The notes under the pieces are model-generated. The model saw only the letters and a list, made by a program, of their open reading frames with translations. It did no database searches and was not told where the DNA came from. The position numbers and the translations under genes were made by a program. From Splendidivirga corallicola (lineage in GTDB: Bacteria > Bacteroidota > Bacteroidia > Cytophagales > Cyclobacteriaceae): a DNA stretch of 64,000 bases. Positions 45,432 through 54,103 of the stretch are shown here, piece after piece. Position 1 is the first letter of the stretch; each line of letters opens with the position of its first letter. The DNA is taken from assembly GCA_030442035.1 (NCBI GenBank), contig JAUJEA010000001.1:310001-374000 (forward strand), written 5' to 3'.

Positions 45432-46326
45432 ATCTAAACTACAAGTATTTCTTGAGAACCTGTTCCTATCCGGATTTAGCCTGCTTAAGGTAATACTTTT
45501 ATCTAAGTTCCGGTTAAAGCTTCCCGACAGCAACCTACATGATTGTCTCATATTGGGGAATGGTCCCTCATTAAATGGTTTCTTGAAAGATCACGCATCA
45601 TTTGTCGAAAATAAGGTTTTATTCTGCGTTAATTTTTTTGCCCGTACCGACCTTTATCCACAATTAAAACCAACCAATTATATAATAACCTCACCGGAAT
45701 ATTTTCAGGGAGAAGAGAAAGAAACATGGAAGAACGACAGAATCCGAACCTTTAAAACCATTGTTGAGAAAACTGACTGGAAACTAAACTTGATCGTACC
45801 CGCATTGGCCAGAAAACAAAAAGAATGGCAAAAAATTATTCGGAAAAATTCCAACATTACTATTTATTATTTCAACAATACCCCAATTGAAGGCTTTGAA
45901 AGTATAAACAATCTGTTCTTTTCTCTAAAACTAGGTTCCCCCCGGCCACACAATGTTTTGATCCCCAGCATATTGATTGCCTTAAATATGAGGTTTAAAA
46001 AAATCTATTTAACGGGGACCGATCACTCCTGGACCAAGGACCTCTTTGTAACGGAAGACAATGAAGTGTTGTTAAGTCAAAAACATTTTTATGACCATCA
46101 AAATAAAGAGAAGGACGAGATTGAAAAGAATACGGACAAACCTCAACCTATGTACAAAGGAGGAAGCACCGAAAAAAGGAAAATTCATGAGGTTCTTATA
46201 AAATTCGTATATTCCTTTCGATCTTATTGGCAAATCAAAAGTTACGCTGAGCATTTAGGGATTGAAATCTATAATTTGACGCTGGATTCTTTCATAGATG
46301 CCTTCCCCAAAAAAAGAATTGAATAA
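45424..46326 (+). CDS. DUF115-like glycan-cluster protein
   Basis: The 300-residue protein has GNGPSLNGFL (about 41-50) and, later, LTGTDHSW, the pattern of DUF115/6-hydroxymethylpterin-pyrophosphokinase-like proteins that occur in polysaccharide and flagellin-glycosylation loci. Those relatives are often proposed to bind nucleotides or transfer nonulosonic acids. A hydrophobic segment near residues 14-30 suggests membrane association. The gene overlaps the glycosyltransferase by 8 bp and is 9 bp from the acyltransferase gene, so it is part of the operon. Role within glycan assembly is inferred from position and fold. Confidence 0.6.
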   Translation: MNKSKLQVFLENLFLSGFSLLKVILLSKFRLKLPDSNLHDCLILGNGPSLNGFLKDHASFVENKVLFCVNFFARTDLYPQLKPTNYIITSPEYFQGEEKETWKNDRIRTFKTIVEKTDWKLNLIVPALARKQKEWQKIIRKNSNITIYYFNNTPIEGFESINNLFFSLKLGSPRPHNVLIPSILIALNMRFKKIYLTGTDHSWTKDLFVTEDNEVLLSQKHFYDHQNKEKDEIEKNTDKPQPMYKGGSTEKRKIHEVLIKFVYSFRSYWQIKSYAEHLGIEIYNLTLDSFIDAFPKKRIE

Positions 46327-46335
46327 ATTCGCAGT

Positions 46336-46887
46336 ATGGTCAATGAACAATTAAGAAAGAACCTGAAATATACACTAAAACACAGATTCCGGTTTTGGAG
46401 ACAAAAAAAACGCCTTGAATCCTGTGGTCAGGGTGTATATTTTGATAAAAACATTGAGATCATGCGATTTCCTAAAAATGTCAGTTTAGGGAATCACATA
46501 GTAGTCAAGGAAGGTGCACGCATATGTTCCTGCAATGAGAGGGCAAAAATTTCAATTGGTGATAATACTACAATAGGCTACCATACATTCATATTTGCTT
46601 CTGAAAAAATCCAGATTGGAAATGATTGCCTGATCGCTCCATTTGTATACATTGTAGACAGCAATCATGGAACAGAAAAGGGGATCAATATCAACACGCA
46701 ACCAAACACGACTGCTCCGGTAATCATTGGTAAAGACGTCTGGATAGGTACCGGAGCCAAAATACTAAGTGGTGCAAGAATTGATGATGGGGCCATCATT
46801 GCTGCAGGAGCGGTCGTTGGTTCTCATGTACCTGCAAATACGATCTTTGGAGGTATTCCGGCAAAAAAAATTGGAGAGCGTACATGA
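46336..46887 (+). CDS. hexapeptide-repeat acyltransferase (maltose O-acetyltransferase type)
   Basis: The 183-residue protein is a left-handed beta-helix acyltransferase: repeats with the [LIV]-G-x4 pattern run from about 50 to 170 (ISIGDNTTIGYHTFI, IIGKDVWIGTGAKIL, IIAAGAVVGSHVPANT), with the catalytic-type His in DSNHGTE and the closing motif GGIPAKKIG. It probably acetylates a sugar of the surface glycan using acetyl-CoA. Its TGA overlaps the ATG of a 39-codon ORF (ATGA at 46884-46887). Confidence 0.88.
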   Translation: MVNEQLRKNLKYTLKHRFRFWRQKKRLESCGQGVYFDKNIEIMRFPKNVSLGNHIVVKEGARICSCNERAKISIGDNTTIGYHTFIFASEKIQIGNDCLIAPFVYIVDSNHGTEKGININTQPNTTAPVIIGKDVWIGTGAKILSGARIDDGAIIAAGAVVGSHVPANTIFGGIPAKKIGERT

Positions 46888-47003
46888 AACAGGCCATACC
46901 TCCCGACCTGTCGGGACAAGTTAAGATTATTATTGAGACACATAAGGAGGATGAAAAATTTAAGCATCACAATTTCAACAAGCTACAAACTTTGACAAAA
47001 TGA
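46884..47003 (+). CDS. small ORF (39 aa) linked to both neighbours by ATGA overlaps
   Basis: ATG 46884-46886 overlaps the acyltransferase stop (ATGA), and the ORF runs 39 codons to TGA 47001-47003, which again overlaps the ATG of the next gene (47000). The peptide begins MKQAIPPDLSGQVKIII and ends NKLQTLTK; it is polar, with no transmembrane helix. I do not recognise a family. A perfect hairpin, TCCCGA-CCTG-TCGGGA at 46901-46916, lies within it. It may be a coupling peptide, a real small protein or the remnant of a former gene; chance cannot be excluded. Confidence 0.4.
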   Translation: MKQAIPPDLSGQVKIIIETHKEDEKFKHHNFNKLQTLTK

Positions 47004-47695
47004 AAATTGGAATCATTATCCTCTGCAGGTATTCTTCCAGTAGATTACCTGGAAAAATATTAAAGAAGATCAATGGGAAGACCATACTGGAGCGTATTGT
47101 CGAACGACTTGAAAAAGTATCAAAGGCTCATCAAGTAATTGTGGCAACTTCAGATGAACAAAGTGACGATGCTATAGAAATATTCTGTCATGATAATGAT
47201 ATACCAGTCTTTCGGGGAGATCTTGATAATGTGGCAAAACGCTTTTTGGATTGTGCCTTACACCATGAATTAGATTATGCAATCAGGATCAATGGGGACA
47301 ACATTTTTGCTGATCCTGTGATCATTGATCAGATGATTGAAATTTTGGATGACAGAAGTTATGATCTGGTCACCAATGTACCTGAGAGAACTTTTCCAAT
47401 TGGCATGAGTGTGGAAATTCTTAAAACCTCGTTTTACCAGCAAATACTCAAAAAATTCACCACTAAAGATTATTTAGAACATGTAACATTATATTTGTAC
47501 GATCATCCGACAGCGGGAGATTTTTTCTATTTCTATAATAAAACCTGCCCGCAGGCTAAAGGGTTGAAACTAGCTGTCGATGATGCATTTGACTTAGAAA
47601 ATATTAGCAGAATAATTAGCGAATTAGAGAAAAGTAAATCTTTTTATTCACTTACTGAAATCTATGACGCGATCAATAAATTAAATAATGAGTAA
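47000..47695 (+). CDS. SpsF-like cytidylyltransferase family protein
   Basis: The 231-residue protein has the cytidylyltransferase-type start IGIIILCRYSSSRLPGKILKKI (residues 3-24) with Arg, Ser and Lys for nucleotide phosphates, then VIVATSDEQSDD and RINGDNIFADP for the metal and sugar site. It resembles SpsF of Bacillus spore-coat polysaccharide synthesis and the CMP-sugar synthetases. The likely role is activation of an acidic sugar, probably the product of the next gene, as a CMP conjugate. It overlaps that gene by 8 bp. Confidence 0.82.
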   Translation: MKIGIIILCRYSSSRLPGKILKKINGKTILERIVERLEKVSKAHQVIVATSDEQSDDAIEIFCHDNDIPVFRGDLDNVAKRFLDCALHHELDYAIRINGDNIFADPVIIDQMIEILDDRSYDLVTNVPERTFPIGMSVEILKTSFYQQILKKFTTKDYLEHVTLYLYDHPTAGDFFYFYNKTCPQAKGLKLAVDDAFDLENISRIISELEKSKSFYSLTEIYDAINKLNNE

Positions 47696-48695
47696 TTGGA
47701 GAGGTAGAACCGGACCCTTGTTAATAGCGGAAATAGGTGGCAATCATGAGGGAGATCCTGATTACGCGTTGAAATTAGCAAAGCTGGCCATTGAAGCGGA
47801 GGTTGATTTCATAAAGTTCCAGATTTATACAGGTGACACACTGGTCAGCCAAATTGAAAGCCCTCAACGAAACGAACACTTTAAAAAATTTGAACTTGAC
47901 CGGAATAAACATATTACACTAGCGGAGCTCTGCAAAGAAAATGAAATTGGTTATATGGCATCGGTCTGGGATGTTGAAGCTATTGATTGGATTGATCCAT
48001 ACCTGAACATTTACAAAATAGGCTCCGGTGATCTGACGGCCTATCCTGTTCTGGCTAAGATTGCAAGTAAGAATAAACCCATTATCCTTTCCACAGGACT
48101 GGCCGAACAGCATGAAGTAGCGGAGTGCATAAATTTTTTAACTAACACCAATCCTATTTATAAGGGAAAAGAAAATCTGGCTCTGTTACAATGCACTTCG
48201 ATGTACCCCATACCTGAAAGCGATGCTAATCTGAACGTTATGCGAGGTTATAAAAAAGCCTTTGGATATCCTGTCGGGTACTCAGACCATACGGAAGGTA
48301 TGAAGGCATTGGAAATCGCAGTAGCCATGGGAGCCGAGATATTGGAGTTTCATTTTACTGATAGTCGAGAAGATAAATCATTCCGTGATCATAAAGTATC
48401 CCTAACAAAAGATGAGGTAATTGAACTCAAACAAAAGATAAAAAGAATATATACCCTGCAAGGTAACAGTGAAAAAACCACACTAGACATTGAAAGGGAT
48501 CATTTCATTTCATTCAGGAGGGCCATATACCCAAAAGTTGATATCGCTGCTGATACTATCATTACAGAGGAGCATCTCACTTGCTTAAGACCAAATCATG
48601 GCATTGATGCAAGGGAGTTCAAAAAGCTTATTGGAAAACGCCCAAAACAAGATTTAAAAAGGCATCAGAAATTAGTGTGGGATTTATTTTATTAA
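47688..48695 (+). CDS. N-acetylneuraminate synthase family protein (SpsE/NeuB-like)
   Basis: The 335-residue protein has a NeuB TIM barrel (about 8-260): LLIAEIGGNHEGD, FIKFQIYTGDTL, KIGSGDLTAYPVL, LQCTSMYPIPE and VGYSDHTEG are all family blocks. An SAF/antifreeze-like domain follows at about 275-330 (FRRAIYPKVDIAADTIITEEHL, GIDAREFKKLIGK). NeuB-type enzymes condense phosphoenolpyruvate with an N-acyl hexosamine to make a nonulosonic acid. Variation in the EFHFT-x-SREDKSF region suggests a sugar other than plain sialic acid. It is paired with the SpsF-like gene. Confidence 0.88.
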   Translation: MSNWRGRTGPLLIAEIGGNHEGDPDYALKLAKLAIEAEVDFIKFQIYTGDTLVSQIESPQRNEHFKKFELDRNKHITLAELCKENEIGYMASVWDVEAIDWIDPYLNIYKIGSGDLTAYPVLAKIASKNKPIILSTGLAEQHEVAECINFLTNTNPIYKGKENLALLQCTSMYPIPESDANLNVMRGYKKAFGYPVGYSDHTEGMKALEIAVAMGAEILEFHFTDSREDKSFRDHKVSLTKDEVIELKQKIKRIYTLQGNSEKTTLDIERDHFISFRRAIYPKVDIAADTIITEEHLTCLRPNHGIDAREFKKLIGKRPKQDLKRHQKLVWDLFY

Positions 48696-48709
48696 ATTTT
48701 TAAGGAATA

Positions 48710-49828
48710 TTGATGAACTGGCATAAAAAAACAGCACTTAATACTCAAGGAGAAAAAAGTAGGGAGATTTGGATACGTGAAGATGAAAGAGAGGCATTGA
48801 ATTTTGATCTGGATGTATACCTTGGGAAAAAGACGGATCTTTTGAATCTCAAGAAAAACATTGTTGAAAGCATTAAAAAACAATTGACATATTATCTGGA
48901 GTCAAGAACAAAGTTGTATGCAGGAGATGACAAGGAATATGTCGATGTTTGTCCCATCACCGGTATTTCAACGGAGCAAACTTCCGATGTCGCCAATATT
49001 TACGGAGCAGAGTATGTACAAACACCGGACACAGGGCACGTTTATGTTAAATACCGCCCTTCCAAAAAATCTATACATGATTTCTATTTGAATGATGTGA
49101 CTTATGCCGCCACCTATACCGATAAGAAATCTGCCGAAAGCAGACTTAACGCTATAGCAGTTCCATGGTTGGAATGGACCAAAGAAGTATACTACAATAC
49201 TTATGGAAAACAACCGAAAAAAGTGCTGGATGTAGGCTCAGGTGCGGGTCATTTTGTGGAGGCCTGCAGAAGAAATGGAATTCATGCCGAAGGCATTGAG
49301 CTTTCGGAATCCAGCAGGGATTTCGCGAGGAATATTTGGGGTTTTGAGATGGATGGAAGAGATTTTGTAGAGGTAGCAGAGGAATATAAAGGTTATGATA
49401 TTGTGACTTTTTGGGGACTTTTGGAACATACACCTAATCCAGGAAAGATACTCAGTGCAGCCAACAAAGTGGTGGCAGGAAGTGATGGGGGCATGGTAAT
49501 TTCCAAAGTTCCCAGATGGAACTCATTGAGTTCTGCAGCTCAGCGATTAAATCCTGAGACAATCATAAGACATATTGATCCGATGGGACATATTATGCTC
49601 TTTACAGATGCCTCAGCTGCAGAATTATATTATCGTTGCGGGTTCAGACCCAATGCAGCCTGGTATTATGGAATGGATGTTTATGAAACACTGATGCAAA
49701 TCGGGAATGCTACAGAGGACTATATTCCGCTATTAAACACTGGCAAAATGCAGGTTGAACTGCAACAATTCGTTGATGAAAACAGGTTCTCAGACGGACT
49801 AACGCTTGCAGGTACACCTATCAGATGA
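48710..49828 (+). CDS. class I SAM-dependent methyltransferase of the glycan cluster
   Basis: The 372-residue protein has an N-terminal half of unclear function with a Cys-containing VDVCPITG segment, and a methyltransferase domain at about 150-290: VLDVGSGAGHFVEACRRNG for SAM binding, GIELSESS for the ribose hydroxyls, and VTFWGLLEHTPNP. The layout is like UbiG/methyltransferase 23 enzymes that finish sugar residues. It begins 14 bp after the synthase gene and overlaps the following one by 4 bp (ATGA at 49825), so it belongs to the operon. Confidence 0.85.
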   Translation: MMNWHKKTALNTQGEKSREIWIREDEREALNFDLDVYLGKKTDLLNLKKNIVESIKKQLTYYLESRTKLYAGDDKEYVDVCPITGISTEQTSDVANIYGAEYVQTPDTGHVYVKYRPSKKSIHDFYLNDVTYAATYTDKKSAESRLNAIAVPWLEWTKEVYYNTYGKQPKKVLDVGSGAGHFVEACRRNGIHAEGIELSESSRDFARNIWGFEMDGRDFVEVAEEYKGYDIVTFWGLLEHTPNPGKILSAANKVVAGSDGGMVISKVPRWNSLSSAAQRLNPETIIRHIDPMGHIMLFTDASAAELYYRCGFRPNAAWYYGMDVYETLMQIGNATEDYIPLLNTGKMQVELQQFVDENRFSDGLTLAGTPIR

Positions 49829-51219
49829 CAGGCATGAAAAAGCAACCTTTGGTATCGGTTTATATCACCAATCATAATTATGGGAAATACATTCAGGAAG
49901 CAATCACGAGTGTATTAAACCAAACAATGCAGGATTTTGAAATCATTATTATTGATGATGGATCTACCGATAATTCCAGAGCTATCATAGAATCATATGC
50001 CAATGATGAGCGGATCAAAGTAATCTTTCAACAGAACAAAGGCCTTAATGTAACGAATAACATTGCGATGCGCACGGCAAGTGGAAAATATATCATGCGC
50101 CTTGATGCTGATGATTATCTGGATCACAATGCTTTGCTTGTTTTGTCCAATGCCCTTGAGAATGATGTTGAGTTAGGTTTGGTCTTTCCGGATTATTACC
50201 TGGTCGATGAAGAAGGCCATATTTTGCATGTCGAAAAAAGGCATGAATTCGATAAAGACGTGAGCCTTCTTGACCAACCCGCACATGGTGCATGTACCAT
50301 GATACGGAAGGATTACCTTATGAAGGTCAATGGATATGATGAAAGATATCAATGCCAGGACGGTTATGAGCTATGGTTAAAATTTACCCAAACTTATAAA
50401 GTAAGTAATGTTCATACACCCTTGTTCTATTACAGGCAGCATGGCTCCAATTTAACTTCGAACGAAAAAAAGATCCTGCATACAAGAGCCAATATCAAAA
50501 AAGATTTTTTAGAGAGTAATGGTAAAAAATCACTAAACACAATTGCTATTATTCCTGTTAGGGATTATAAAAATTCAAAAAACAATTTGGCCTTTGAAAC
50601 GCTTGGCCAGAAAGCGATAATAGACTGGAAAATTGAGGAAGTGCTCAATGCCAAAAAGATTAACAGTATTGTAGTTACATCTCCTGATGAGCTTATTGAA
50701 GAGCATGTTTTATCCAAATATGAAAACAATGATAAAGTAATCTTCATTAAAAGGGAAAAAAGGTTAGCACGTCTTAACCAGGATTTAATGGGCACCATTG
50801 ATCATGTTATCGAGCAGGAAACATTCAGGAAAAATACGCCTGATGCCATTATGATACTAGGTATTGAATTTCCATTTATCAGTTCGACCAGCATGGATGA
50901 AGCGATTGACACGATGGAAATATTTGATACGGATGCGTTAATCAGCTTGAGACCGGAAACCAATTTGTTCTTTCAACATCATGGAGACGGTATGAAAGCG
51001 ATATTGAATCAGGAAAAGTTCTCCAAACTTGAAAGAGAAGCGCTCTACAGATATACCGGAGGGATCAGTTTATCACGGGTCGATTTTTTCCGAAAAAGTG
51101 GCAAATTTATTGGCGGCCAAATCGGACATATCATAGTGGATCAAAAGTCGGCACATGGAATATTTACATTATATGATCTCGAAATCGCCAGATTTCTTGC
51201 TACTCAAGCGGCACCCTAA
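49825..51219 (+). CDS. glycosyltransferase family 2 fused to a cytidylyltransferase-like domain
   Basis: The 464-residue protein joins two enzymes. Residues about 5-230 are a GT2 domain (VSVYITNHNYGKYI, IIIDDGSTDNS, MRLDADDYLDHNAL, and FYYRQHGSNLT near the end). Residues about 236-460 look like a CMP-sugar synthetase: TIAIIPVRDYKNSKNN replaces the usual PARGGSK loop, followed by IVVTSPDELIEEHV and ILGIEFPFIS. The nucleotide loop is degenerate, so the second domain may be inactive or altered in specificity. The fusion suggests coupled activation and transfer of the cluster's acidic sugar; this is inference. Confidence 0.78.
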   Translation: MTGMKKQPLVSVYITNHNYGKYIQEAITSVLNQTMQDFEIIIIDDGSTDNSRAIIESYANDERIKVIFQQNKGLNVTNNIAMRTASGKYIMRLDADDYLDHNALLVLSNALENDVELGLVFPDYYLVDEEGHILHVEKRHEFDKDVSLLDQPAHGACTMIRKDYLMKVNGYDERYQCQDGYELWLKFTQTYKVSNVHTPLFYYRQHGSNLTSNEKKILHTRANIKKDFLESNGKKSLNTIAIIPVRDYKNSKNNLAFETLGQKAIIDWKIEEVLNAKKINSIVVTSPDELIEEHVLSKYENNDKVIFIKREKRLARLNQDLMGTIDHVIEQETFRKNTPDAIMILGIEFPFISSTSMDEAIDTMEIFDTDALISLRPETNLFFQHHGDGMKAILNQEKFSKLEREALYRYTGGISLSRVDFFRKSGKFIGGQIGHIIVDQKSAHGIFTLYDLEIARFLATQAAP

Positions 51220-51463
51220 ATCTCTAATTCAGTAATTATTATTTTCAGGAAGGCTTTTTAACAACTTCTTAGATCCTGCTGATTTGTTGTTTCGAGCGTT
51301 TAAATTGAAAATCCTTTTAACATATCCAATTCAAAATTCACAATTTTTTAACGGCCACCTTAACCAAGCCTGACAATTCATTCAATTATCTTCTTATATT
51401 TAGCACCAGAAGATTGAATACCAGACGTTCTAAAAATAATTCAATCTTGTACTTGTAGTATAA

Positions 51464-52945
51464 ATGGGTGTAGTAGTAAGACAAAGTTTTATAACATCGG
51501 CTCTTTCCTATGTCGGCGCCATCATTGGTTATTTCAATGTTCTGTGGCTATTCCCAAAACTTCTGGATAGGGAAGAAATCGGATTACTAAGAACACTTAT
51601 CGATGCAGCCATGCTCTTGGTCCCTTTGGCTCAATTTGGTATTTCTTCCAGCGTAGTCAGGTTTTTTCCTCACTTTAAACACGATAATGACGAAAAGAGG
51701 ACGTTCCTTTCCAATCTTGTCGTACTTAGCTTAATTGGCTATGTTTTCTTTGGAGCTGCCTTTTTAATCTTTGAGAATGAGATCGCCTCACTGTTTACCA
51801 AGAATTCGCCAAAAATTGTTCCTTATTTTAAAATAGTTCTTGCGATCACTTTGGTATTGGCTACTACGGCAATCCTTGAAGCATATTCAAGGTCTTTGCT
51901 TAAAGTGGTAATTCCCAATTTCATTAAAGAAATATTGGTCAGAGTTTTCACAAGTGTTGCCGTTTTCTTTTACGGTTTCGAATACCTGAATATTCATCAG
52001 CTAATGAACTGCATGGTGATTGTTTATGGGTTGAGCTTATTAGCGCTTGCGGCCTATCTCTATTATTTGAAGCAATTAAACTTCAAAATCAATTTCAATA
52101 TCTTCAAGCGTACGACTCGTTTGAATATTCTTAAATTCAGTTTATTCTCAGTTTTAAGTGGCAGCGCAGGTTTAATTGTAATGAAGGTGGATAGTTTGAT
52201 GGTTTCGGTCATGATAGGCTTGGATGAAAATGCCATTTACACGATGGCCTTTTTTATGGCGGTAGTTATCGAAATGCCCAGGCGAGCCATTAGCCAGGTG
52301 ATGTCGCCGCTGTTGGCCTATAATTTTAAACACAACAAACTTGGGGAGACCAAAAGTCTATACCGCAAAGCATCTATCAATCAACTAGCCATTGGTCTAT
52401 TACTATTTATAGGTATCATAGCTAATCTGGACAATCTTTATTACTTAATTCCTAAATGGCGATTATTTCAGGAAGGTAAGATAGTGGTTTTTATCATTGG
52501 CATTGGAAAACTGATAGATATGACTGCGGGGGTGAATAGTGAGATCATTGCTATGTCGAAATATTATCGATTTAATATCATCGCTGTAGGGGTTATGGCT
52601 ATACTGACTATTTTGGGAAATTACATTTTAATACCGATCCTGGGTTTAAAAGGAGCCGCCCTTGGCTCGGCGCTTTCAATCGTTGTATTCAACCTGATAA
52701 AACTGATTTTTATTCAACAGAAATTCCGTATTCAACCCTTTTCAATCAATACAATCAAAGCAATCTTGATTGGCTTACTGGCATTTTATCTATCTACCTG
52801 GATCCCTAAATTAAATGATATCTTTCTTGACCTGCTGATCCGATCGGCATTCATAACCATTGTATATGGAACACTAATTCTAAAATTCAGGGTTTCCAAT
52901 GAGGTTAACAGGTTCTATCAAGATTTCAAAAAAACCATCTTATAG
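51464..52945 (+). CDS. polysaccharide flippase (Wzx/MATE-like)
   Basis: The 493-residue protein is a polytopic membrane protein with about fourteen transmembrane helices and the polysaccharide-biosynthesis/MVF family sequence style (SFITSALSYVGAIIGYFNVLWLFPKLLDREEIGLLR at its start, in shorter blocks). It would flip lipid-linked glycan units across the inner membrane. It follows the fused glycosyltransferase gene after 244 bp without a strong terminator between, so it may share the operon or have its own promoter. A terminator follows at 52952-52979. Confidence 0.88.
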   Translation: MGVVVRQSFITSALSYVGAIIGYFNVLWLFPKLLDREEIGLLRTLIDAAMLLVPLAQFGISSSVVRFFPHFKHDNDEKRTFLSNLVVLSLIGYVFFGAAFLIFENEIASLFTKNSPKIVPYFKIVLAITLVLATTAILEAYSRSLLKVVIPNFIKEILVRVFTSVAVFFYGFEYLNIHQLMNCMVIVYGLSLLALAAYLYYLKQLNFKINFNIFKRTTRLNILKFSLFSVLSGSAGLIVMKVDSLMVSVMIGLDENAIYTMAFFMAVVIEMPRRAISQVMSPLLAYNFKHNKLGETKSLYRKASINQLAIGLLLFIGIIANLDNLYYLIPKWRLFQEGKIVVFIIGIGKLIDMTAGVNSEIIAMSKYYRFNIIAVGVMAILTILGNYILIPILGLKGAALGSALSIVVFNLIKLIFIQQKFRIQPFSINTIKAILIGLLAFYLSTWIPKLNDIFLDLLIRSAFITIVYGTLILKFRVSNEVNRFYQDFKKTIL

Positions 52946-52951
52946 ACCAAA

Positions 52952-52979
52952 AAAAGATACGCTGGAAAACGTATCTTTT
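52952..52979. terminator. bidirectional terminator between flippase and aminotransferase genes
   Basis: Stem AAAAGATACG (52952-52961) and CGTATCTTTT (52970-52979) with an 8-nt loop sits between convergent genes that stop at 52945 and 53003. Flanking A and T runs permit use on both strands. Confidence 0.8.
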
Positions 52980-53002
52980 ATCTGATTGATATTTATTATT
53001 AT

Positions 53003-54103
53003 TTATACTGTAACGCTTAACAATGCGTCACAAACATAGGAAATTTGTTCTTTTGTCAATTCCGGAAACATTGGTAAAGATAGAATATTATCCATTTGCC
53101 CATAGGAAACAGGGAAATCAGATGGCGCATGACCGTAATGTTCATAAGCCTTCAAATAGGGCAATGGCGTAGGGTAATGTATTCCGGTAGCGATTCCTTT
53201 GCTTCCCAAATTTTCCATGATTTGTTCACGGTTGTCGATCTGTACAACATATAGGTGAAAAACATGTCTTGAATAGTCAGGTATCACAGGAAAGGTTAAA
53301 CCCGAATTTTCTAATAATGCATTGTAAGCTTTTGCATTAGCAATTCTGGCTTCTGTCCATTTTTCTATGTGCTTCAGCTTTACAGTGAGTACTGCCGCCT
53401 GAATGCCATCCAACCTGCTATTTCTTCCTTCTATTAAATGATTGTGCTTACCCTTTTGTCCATGATCAATGATGATCCGCATCATTTCGGCCACATCATC
53501 ATGGTTAGTAATCATTCCTCCTGCATCCCCGTAGGCACCAAGGTTTTTCCCGGGATAAAAGCTGAAAGAAGCGGCATCTCCAAATGTTCCTACCTTTTGT
53601 CCTTTATACGTGGCGCCATGCGCCTGTGCGCAGTCTTCCATTACTTTAAGGTCATGTCTTCTTGCCACCTCCATGATCTCGTCCATCTCAGCTGGTAAAC
53701 CATATAGGTGAACGGGAATGATTGCTTTGGTCTTATCAGAAATCTTACGTTCGATATCCGCTGCATCAATAGTATATAACTTAGGTAAAACTTCTGCAAA
53801 AACCGGCTTGGCTCCCACTGTGCTCACTGCTTCTGCGGTCGAAATCCAGGTACTGGCAGGCACAATTACCTCATCACCAGGACCTACGCCAATAGCCCTA
53901 AGTGCAATTTCAATAGCATCTGTCCCGTTGGCGCAAGCTACACAATGCTTAGCTCCGCTGTATTGAGCAAAAGCTTCTTCAAAGTCTTTCACTACCTTTC
54001 CACCAACAAAGGCAGTATTTTCAATAATATTGGCAATGGCTTGATCCATTTCGCTTTTAATCGAGTGGTATTGAGATTTTAAATCTACAAAAGGTATTTT
54101 CAT
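53003..54103 (-). CDS. DegT/DnrJ/EryC1/StrS family sugar aminotransferase
   Basis: The 366-residue PLP enzyme shows the family's FVDLKSQYHSI start, the ANGTDAIEIALRAIG segment, EDCAQAHGATYKG, and the PLP lysine K186 in SFYPGKNLGAYGDAGG. The end has GIATGIHYPTPL. Such enzymes transfer an amino group to a keto sugar nucleotide. Its place beside the glycan operon, although convergent, suggests it makes an amino sugar for the same structure. The fairly long gap upstream (653 bp) implies its own promoter. Confidence 0.9.
   Translation of the reverse strand: MKIPFVDLKSQYHSIKSEMDQAIANIIENTAFVGGKVVKDFEEAFAQYSGAKHCVACANGTDAIEIALRAIGVGPGDEVIVPASTWISTAEAVSTVGAKPVFAEVLPKLYTIDAADIERKISDKTKAIIPVHLYGLPAEMDEIMEVARRHDLKVMEDCAQAHGATYKGQKVGTFGDAASFSFYPGKNLGAYGDAGGMITNHDDVAEMMRIIIDHGQKGKHNHLIEGRNSRLDGIQAAVLTVKLKHIEKWTEARIANAKAYNALLENSGLTFPVIPDYSRHVFHLYVVQIDNREQIMENLGSKGIATGIHYPTPLPYLKAYEHYGHAPSDFPVSYGQMDNILSLPMFPELTKEQISYVCDALLSVTV

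Noticed and set aside
46956-47003. ATG directly after AAGGAGG at 46948, opening a 14-codon peptide
   Set aside because: The purine-rich stretch touches the ATG without spacer, Bacteroidota rarely use such sites, and the 39-codon frame across the same place is better supported.
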